Assembly: GCF_030814215.1 (NCBI RefSeq)
Contig: NZ_JAUSUT010000001.1
Span: forward strand, 5,208,001 to 5,272,000
DNA length: 64,000 nt
Source of the DNA: Amycolatopsis thermophila
GTDB taxonomy: Bacteria; Actinomycetota; Actinomycetes; Mycobacteriales; Pseudonocardiaceae
Direction of reading: 5' to 3'
Shown here piece after piece: positions 59,131-64,000 of the stretch (position 1 is its first letter; each line of letters opens with the position of its first letter). The notes beneath the pieces were generated by a model that ran no database searches, was not told the origin of the DNA, and saw only the letters and a program-made list of their open reading frames with translations. The position numbers and the translations under genes are program-made.

Positions 59131-59814
59131 ATGCCCACGCTCGACCGCCAGGACGACGTGTTCGTCCTCGACCTCGGTGACGGCGAGAACCGCTTCCACC
59201 CCGACTGGATCGCCTCCGTCGACGCCGCTCTGGACGACGTGGAGAAGGCGCCGGGACCGCGTGCGCTGGTGACCACCGCGACGGGCAGGTTCTACTCCAA
59301 CGGGCTGGATCTGGAGTGGCTGTCCGCCCACGGCGACCGGTACCGCGAGTACGTCGACTCCGTCCACGGGCTCCTCGCGCGCGTGCTGTCCCTGCCGGTG
59401 ATCACCGTCGCCGCGATACCGGGGCACGCGTTCGCGGCCGGCGCGATGCTCTCGCTGGCCCACGACTTCCGGGTGATGCGCGCCGACCGCGGCTTCTGGT
59501 GCCTGCCCGAAGTGGACATCGACATCCCGTTCACGCCCGGCATGTCCGCGCTCATCCGGGCCCGGCTGACGCCGCAGACCGCCCACGAAGCCATGGTGAC
59601 CGGACGGCGGTACGGCGGCACCGACGCGCAGGCGGCCGCCATCGTCGACCGGGCCGTCGCCGAGGGCGCCGTCCTGGCCACGGCCGCCGAGATCGCGGGG
59701 GCGCAGGCCGCCAAGGCCGGCTCCACCCTGGCCACCATCAAGGAACGCCTGTACGGCCCGGCGCTGGCCCTGCTGCGCACGACCACCGCCGCCGAGCAAG
59801 GAGAACGCGCGTGA
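59131..59814 (+). CDS. Enoyl-CoA hydratase/isomerase family protein, short form
   Basis: A 227-residue crotonase-fold protein (ATGRFYSNGLDLEWLSAHGD, IPGHAFAAGAMLSLAHDFRV, FWCLPEVDIDIPFTPGMSAL). The oxyanion segments are kept, while the C-terminal helices are shorter than in the hydratase at 13561. The acidic residues resemble the delta3-delta2-enoyl-CoA isomerase group rather than hydratases. It overlaps the thioesterase gene by four bases (GTGA). Confidence 0.87.
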   Translation: MPTLDRQDDVFVLDLGDGENRFHPDWIASVDAALDDVEKAPGPRALVTTATGRFYSNGLDLEWLSAHGDRYREYVDSVHGLLARVLSLPVITVAAIPGHAFAAGAMLSLAHDFRVMRADRGFWCLPEVDIDIPFTPGMSALIRARLTPQTAHEAMVTGRRYGGTDAQAAAIVDRAVAEGAVLATAAEIAGAQAAKAGSTLATIKERLYGPALALLRTTTAAEQGERA

Positions 59815-60263
59815 CGAGCACCGATCTCGCTGCCATGTCCGGTCTGGAACTGATGCGGTGGGTGCAGACCGAGAGCCCCGCCGAGCTCCCCTCGATCCGG
59901 CGGCTGCTGGGCATGCGCTTCGACGAGGTCGAGCACGGCCGCATCGTCATCTCCCTGGACACCCGCCCCGACTTCGCCAACCCGCTGGGCACCGTCCACG
60001 GCGGGATCGCCGCCACGCTCCTGGACTCCGTGATGGGGTGTGCCGTCCACACCACGCTGCCCGCCGGCGTCGGCTACACCACGCTCGAACTCAAGGTCAA
60101 CTACATCCGCTCCGCCCGGACCGACGGCCAGACCCTGACGGCCACGGGCACCGTCATCCACGCCGGCCGTCGCACCGCCACCGCCGAGGGCCAGGTGCTC
60201 GACGAGCGCGGCAAGCTGATCGCCCACGCCACCACGACGTGCATCATCCTGCGCGACGGCTGA
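59811..60263 (+). CDS. PaaI-type hotdog thioesterase
   Basis: A 150-residue hotdog-fold thioesterase (NPLGTVHGGIAATLLDSVMG, LELKVNYIRSARTDGQTLTA, EGQVLDERGKLIAHATTTCI). The HGG motif with a nearby Asp is the family active site. It would release free acids and CoA from stalled acyl-CoA, a typical rescue role. Translation is coupled to the crotonase. The following 60264-60381 holds no gene. Confidence 0.9.
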   Translation: MTSTDLAAMSGLELMRWVQTESPAELPSIRRLLGMRFDEVEHGRIVISLDTRPDFANPLGTVHGGIAATLLDSVMGCAVHTTLPAGVGYTTLELKVNYIRSARTDGQTLTATGTVIHAGRRTATAEGQVLDERGKLIAHATTTCIILRDG

Positions 60264-60381
60264 TGGTCCACCCGACGGCGAACGCGACTTCCCCCACCGC
60301 AACGACCACCGCCGAACCCACACCGCCCTCGGCGGCCAACCCGCCCATCGCCGGCGTCGACAACTTCACCGGGCACCACCC

Positions 60382-60735
60382 CTAGCCGGCGGGCTCGAGC
60401 TGGTTCCGGGAGTGCAGTTCGTGCGACAGGCTGGTGGCGAGCCCGGACAGTTCGGCGGCCGTTTCCAGCAGGCTGGGTGCCAGGGTCTCCATCCGCTCGT
60501 CGGTCAGCTGGACGCTCGGGCCGGCGATGCTCACCACCCCGAGCGGCTTGTCGCTGTCCGGGTCGACCAGGGGCGCCGCCATCGCGGAGATGCCCTCCTC
60601 GACGCTGTCGTGCACGCGGGCCCACCCCTTCGCCCGTGCCTCGTCGATGCGCGCCTGCACCTCGGCCAGTGTGCGGGGCGCGTTGCGGCCGGCCGGGTGC
60701 CGGTCGTCGGGGTCCTGGCGGGCCACCAGCCGCGT
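60382..60735 (-). pseudogene. IclR-family regulator fragment (C-terminal half)
   Basis: On the minus strand about 118 codons read as the end of an IclR effector domain (TLAEVQARIDEARAKGWARV, HDSVEEGISAMAAPLVDPDS, GVVSIAGPSVQLTDERMETL). The helix-turn-helix and first part are missing. Upstream, at about 60735, the frame runs into the body of an oppositely oriented SDR fragment. The junction looks like a deletion scar. The fragment cannot bind DNA. Confidence 0.75.
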
Positions 60736-61180
60736 GCTCGCCGTCAACGCGCGCGGCACCCTGCTCACCCTGCAGCTCGCCGCGCGGTGCCTGCGCGACT
60801 CCGGCGCGGCGGTCGCCGTCGCCTCGATCCAGGCGCTGCTGCCCAACCCGCTGTCCGCGGACTACGCCGCGTCGAAGGCCGCCGTGCTGAGCCTGACCAG
60901 GTCCTTCGCGGCCGAGCTGGCGCCGCGCGGGATCCGGGTGAACGCGGTCGCGCCGGGACGCATCGACACCGCGCTCTCGGACTACGGCAGCGCCGAGGTC
61001 GGGCGCCTCACCGGGCAGGACGCGGGGGAAACCCTGGCGCGACGGCTCGCGACCAACCCGCTCGGCCGGATCGGCCGGGCGGACGAGGTCGCCGCCGCGG
61101 TCGCGTTCCTGGCCTCCGACGACGCCTCCTACATCACCGGCGAATGCCTCAACGTGTGCGGTGGGGACGTGATGGCGTGA
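60736..61180 (+). pseudogene. SDR fragment (C-terminal part)
   Basis: About 147 codons encode the end of a short-chain dehydrogenase (LAVNARGTLLTLQLAARCLR, YAASKAAVLSLTRSFAAELA, NAVAPGRIDTALS, CLNVCGGDVMA). The dinucleotide-binding N-terminus (TGxxxGIG) is absent. A GTG at 60736 could start it. It overlaps the CoA-transferase start by four bases (GTGA), so the truncated gene may still be translated and help expression of the next gene. Confidence 0.7.
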
Positions 61181-62790
61181 TCCCGCTCGACGCCGCCCCG
61201 TCCGGCCGGGGCCACGCGGACCTGCACCTGACACCCGAAGCGGCCGTGGCCCTCATCGCCGACGGGGCGAGGGTCGCCGTCGGCGGCACCGGCTCGCTCC
61301 TGCAGGTCCCCGAAACGCTGCTCGCGGCGCTCGAACAGCGCTGGGAGCGGGACCACTCGCCCGCCGGGCTCGACGTCGTGCACGTCATGGGCCTGGGCGA
61401 CCACACCGGCCGCGGAATCGACCACATCGCGATCCCCGGCCTCGTGCGCCGCTTCGTCGGCTCGCACTTCGTGCTCTCGCCACGGCAGCAGTCGGTCATC
61501 GCCCGCGGCGAGGTCGAGGCGGTCGGCCTGCCCGCCGGGACGATCTCGCTGCTGTACCGGGAGATCGCCGCGCGCCGGCCGGGCCTGTTCACCGACATCG
61601 GCCTCGGCACGTTCGTCGATCCGCGGCAGCAGTGGGGGCGGATGAACGCCGGCACCACCGAAGGTCTCAGCGAGCTGGTGACCGTCCGGGGCGAGGAGTG
61701 GCTGTTCTACCCGCGCTTCGACATCGACGTCGCCCTGTTGCGGGCCACCGAGGCCGACCCCGACGGCAACATCGGCATGGACGACGAGGCCGCCCTCGGC
61801 GACAACCTCGCGATCGCCCAGGCCGCGCACAACAGCGGCGGCACCGTCCTGGTCGAGGTGAAACGGCTGGTCGGGCGTGGCGCCATCCCGGCGAACCGGG
61901 TGCGGATCCCCGGACCGCTCGTCGACCACGTGGTCGTCACCGGCTACCCGAACCAGACCCCGGTCACCGTCACCGACCCGCGGCGCACCGGAACCACGGC
62001 GAACCGGCCGACCGAGGTCGAACCGCTGCCGTTCGACCAGCGCAAGGTGGTGGCCCGGCGCGCGGCGATGGAGCTGCACGAGGGCGACCTGGCCAATCTC
62101 GGTGTCGGCATGGCCAACGGGATCAGTTACGTGGCGCTCGAGGAGGGTTTCCTCGACCGGTTCACGCTCACCGTCGAGCAGGGCATCTTCGGTGGCCTGC
62201 CCGGTGTGGGCCTGGACTCGGGCACCGCGATCAACCCGTCGGCCGTGGTGGACATGCCCGGCCAGTTCGACCTCTACGACGGCGGCGCGCTCGACTTCGC
62301 CGGCCTCGCCTACGCCGAGGTCGACCGGCGCGGCAACGTCAACGTCGCGGCTGCGGGCGGCAAGCCGATCGGGCCCGGCGGGTTCATCGATATCAGCCAG
62401 AAGGCCCGCACCATCGTGTTCTGCGGCACCCTGCGCGGCGGGGGCCTCGAAGTCCGGCTGGACGACGGGAAGCTCACCATCACCCGCGAGGGCCGCTACC
62501 CGAAGTTCGTGCCGGAGGTCTCGCACATCAGCTTCAGCGCCGAACGGGCCTGCCGCCGGGGACAGCGGGTGCTGTACGTGACCGAACGGGCCGTGTTCCG
62601 GCTGACCGGCGAGGGCGTGGAACTCATCGAGATCGCCCCCGGCGCCGACCTCCGGCGCGACGTCCTCGACCGGATGGGCTTCGTCCCGCTCATGCGGTCC
62701 GAGCCGCGCCCGATGGATCCCCGCCTGTTCCGGCCCGAGCCCGCCGGGCTCAAGCCGCACCCGAGCACAGAAAGGCCCCAGCACGCATGA
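61177..62790 (+). CDS. Acyl-CoA:acetate/3-ketoacid CoA-transferase (fused alpha-beta)
   Basis: A 537-residue class I CoA-transferase with both halves in one chain. The alpha part has VAVGGTGSLLQVPETLLAAL, and the beta half has NLGVGMANGISYVALEEGFL followed by TVEQGIFGGLPG, where the glutamate is the expected nucleophile. It exchanges CoA between short acyl-CoAs and acids. The GTG at 61177 overlaps the truncated SDR. It overlaps the CaiB gene by four bases, so both are translated together. Confidence 0.9.
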   Translation: MIPLDAAPSGRGHADLHLTPEAAVALIADGARVAVGGTGSLLQVPETLLAALEQRWERDHSPAGLDVVHVMGLGDHTGRGIDHIAIPGLVRRFVGSHFVLSPRQQSVIARGEVEAVGLPAGTISLLYREIAARRPGLFTDIGLGTFVDPRQQWGRMNAGTTEGLSELVTVRGEEWLFYPRFDIDVALLRATEADPDGNIGMDDEAALGDNLAIAQAAHNSGGTVLVEVKRLVGRGAIPANRVRIPGPLVDHVVVTGYPNQTPVTVTDPRRTGTTANRPTEVEPLPFDQRKVVARRAAMELHEGDLANLGVGMANGISYVALEEGFLDRFTLTVEQGIFGGLPGVGLDSGTAINPSAVVDMPGQFDLYDGGALDFAGLAYAEVDRRGNVNVAAAGGKPIGPGGFIDISQKARTIVFCGTLRGGGLEVRLDDGKLTITREGRYPKFVPEVSHISFSAERACRRGQRVLYVTERAVFRLTGEGVELIEIAPGADLRRDVLDRMGFVPLMRSEPRPMDPRLFRPEPAGLKPHPSTERPQHA

Positions 62791-64000
62791 CGGACGCGTT
62801 CGAAGGCATCCGCATCCTCGACTTCACCCAGCTCGAACAGGGCCCGTCGGCGACCCAGGTGCTCGCGGACTTCGGGGCCGAGGTGATCAAGGTCGAGCGG
62901 ATCGACGCCGGCGAGATCGGCCGGTTCCAGCCGCCGCTGCTGGCCAACGGCTTCAGCCCCCACTGGTCGGCGACGAACCGCAACAAGAAGAGCATCAGCA
63001 TCGACGTCAAGTCCCCCGAGGGCAGGGAGATCATCCACACCCTCGCCCAGGACGCCGACATCGTCGCCAGCAACTTCCGGCCCGGTGTGATGGACCGGCT
63101 CGGCTTCGGCTGGGAGCAGCTGTCGGCGATCAACCCGCGCATCATCGTCGCCTACGCCTCGGGCTACGGCCTGTCCGGACCGTACGCGCACCGGCGCGGC
63201 CAGGACCTGGCGGCGCAGGCGATCAGCGGGCTGATGGCGCTGACCGGCAGTAAGGAGACCGGCCCGGTCCCGACCGGTACCTTCATGATCGACTACCTCG
63301 CCTCCATGCAGTTCGCGCAGGGCATGATGATCGCACTGGCGGCCCGGGAGAAGACCGGCCGCGGGCAGGTCGTCGACTCCAACCTGCTCAACGCGGCGAT
63401 CACCAGCCACCTGCAGGAAGGCACCACCTACCTCAACACCGGGCAGCGGTTCGACCGGCCCGCCGCAGGTATCGCCCATGCCCACAACACCGCCCTCTAC
63501 GGCTACTACGAAGCCGCCGACGGCCTGTGGTTCACCCTCATCGGCGAGTTCTACGTCGACCGGCAGTGGCAGCGCGCCGCCCGCGCGTGCGGGCTCGACC
63601 AGGACGTCGCCGACGATCCGCGGTTCCAGACGATCGACGGCCTGCGGGAGCACACCGAGGAGACGCACCGGCTGCTCGCCGAGGCCATCCGCAAGTTCCC
63701 GCGCGCGGAGATCATGGCCCGGTTCGAGGCCGAAGACGTGCTCGTCGCCCCGGTCCACGACTACGACGCCGTCTTCGACGATCCGCAGGTGCGCCACAAC
63801 GGGCTCGTGCTGGAGGCCGAAGTGGACGGTGTCGGACCGGTGAAGTTCGTGGGCATGCCCGTCGCCCTCACCGAGACCCCCGCCCGGCTGCGTCACCTCC
63901 CGCCCACCATCGGCCGGCACAACGACGAAGTCCTCACCGCCGCGGGCCTGTCCCCGCAGCGGATCGCCGAACTCAAAGCCGCCGGCGTCGTCGGCTCCGA
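62787..64000 (+). CDS. CaiB/BaiF CoA-transferase (3' end beyond window)
   Basis: 404 codons are visible, and the frame is still open at the window's edge. Family motifs are ADFGAEVIKVERIDAGEIGR, NLLNAAITSHL and NFRPGVMDRLGFGWEQLSAI. The expected nucleophile Asp169 lies in TFMIDYLAS. The end SPQRIAELKAAGVVGS suggests only a few residues are lacking. It is coupled to the class I CoA-transferase, an unusual pair of two different CoA-transferase types in one operon. Confidence 0.9.
   Translation, partial: MTDAFEGIRILDFTQLEQGPSATQVLADFGAEVIKVERIDAGEIGRFQPPLLANGFSPHWSATNRNKKSISIDVKSPEGREIIHTLAQDADIVASNFRPGVMDRLGFGWEQLSAINPRIIVAYASGYGLSGPYAHRRGQDLAAQAISGLMALTGSKETGPVPTGTFMIDYLASMQFAQGMMIALAAREKTGRGQVVDSNLLNAAITSHLQEGTTYLNTGQRFDRPAAGIAHAHNTALYGYYEAADGLWFTLIGEFYVDRQWQRAARACGLDQDVADDPRFQTIDGLREHTEETHRLLAEAIRKFPRAEIMARFEAEDVLVAPVHDYDAVFDDPQVRHNGLVLEAEVDGVGPVKFVGMPVALTETPARLRHLPPTIGRHNDEVLTAAGLSPQRIAELKAAGVVGS

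Noticed and set aside
1-64000. tRNA, rRNA, riboswitch or biosynthetic gene cluster
   Set aside because: No cloverleaf, rRNA core or known riboswitch pattern was recognised, and no polyketide or peptide synthetase domain occurs.

Overview
The window is very GC-rich DNA (roughly 70% or more, strong G/C at third codon positions, frequent GTG/TTG starts, many 1-4 bp gene overlaps). Its actinobacterial families (DevR/DosR-type regulator, mycothiol-type DsbA-like protein, PucR, many TetR, CaiB/BaiF and FadD-type genes) suggest a Pseudonocardiaceae-like soil actinomycete such as Amycolatopsis. The genus is inferred from gene style, not proved. No rRNA, tRNA, CRISPR array, phage or biosynthetic gene cluster was seen.

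Region 1 (1-15.2 kb) holds acid and CoA metabolism: a GntP permease, a CaiB CoA-transferase and a LysR regulator; a VOC protein and a DUF1801 protein; a relic zone with gene tails; a divergent AraC pair, one member truncated; a quinone reductase/AMACR/acyl-CoA synthetase operon; a PucR regulator, a FadD-like ligase and an enoyl-CoA hydratase; and a DsbA-like protein. Region 2 (15.2-30 kb) is a catabolic block. A TetR gene has a repetitive tail and degenerate 3' copies of that tail. It lies next to a five-gene ABC importer operon in which one permease is fused to a beta-propeller lactonase-like domain. A second, paralogous TetR, three SDRs, a thiolase and an acyl-CoA dehydrogenase follow. A 16-bp palindrome close to TGTACCGATCGGTACA recurs upstream of most of these genes and also near 13.5, 14.4, 35.2, 38.1 and 39.6 kb, which suggests one regulon.

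Region 3 (30-39.6 kb) contains a SnoaL-like protein, a ClC-type channel, a TetR regulator, a two-component flavin monooxygenase (luciferase-like oxygenase plus flavin reductase), a metallo-beta-lactamase-fold lactonase, an acyl-CoA ligase, an iron alcohol dehydrogenase and an MHS transporter. The oxygenase promoter carries ACTATCC direct repeats like those between the two AraC genes 28 kb away. Region 4 (39.7-50.6 kb) is a dormancy/hypoxia-type island: DUF1876, CBS and CBS-BON proteins, four universal stress proteins, DUF190, an Acg-like nitroreductase, an alcohol dehydrogenase and a close DevR/DosR homologue, with DevR-like boxes in several promoters.

Region 5 (50.6-64 kb) has folE plus a FAD oxidoreductase facing a cysteine-rich, SufR-like regulator; a DNA alkylation repair protein; a MarR/quinone reductase pair with three operators; IS5 relics; a methionine aminopeptidase with twin operators; a TetR/enoyl-CoA hydratase/thioesterase operon; a deletion scar joining an IclR and an SDR fragment; and a CoA-transferase/CaiB operon that runs off the end. 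A reasonable but unproved reading is uptake of a ring or lactone-bearing carboxylic compound, opening by lactonases, CoA activation and beta-oxidation under the twin TetR regulators.
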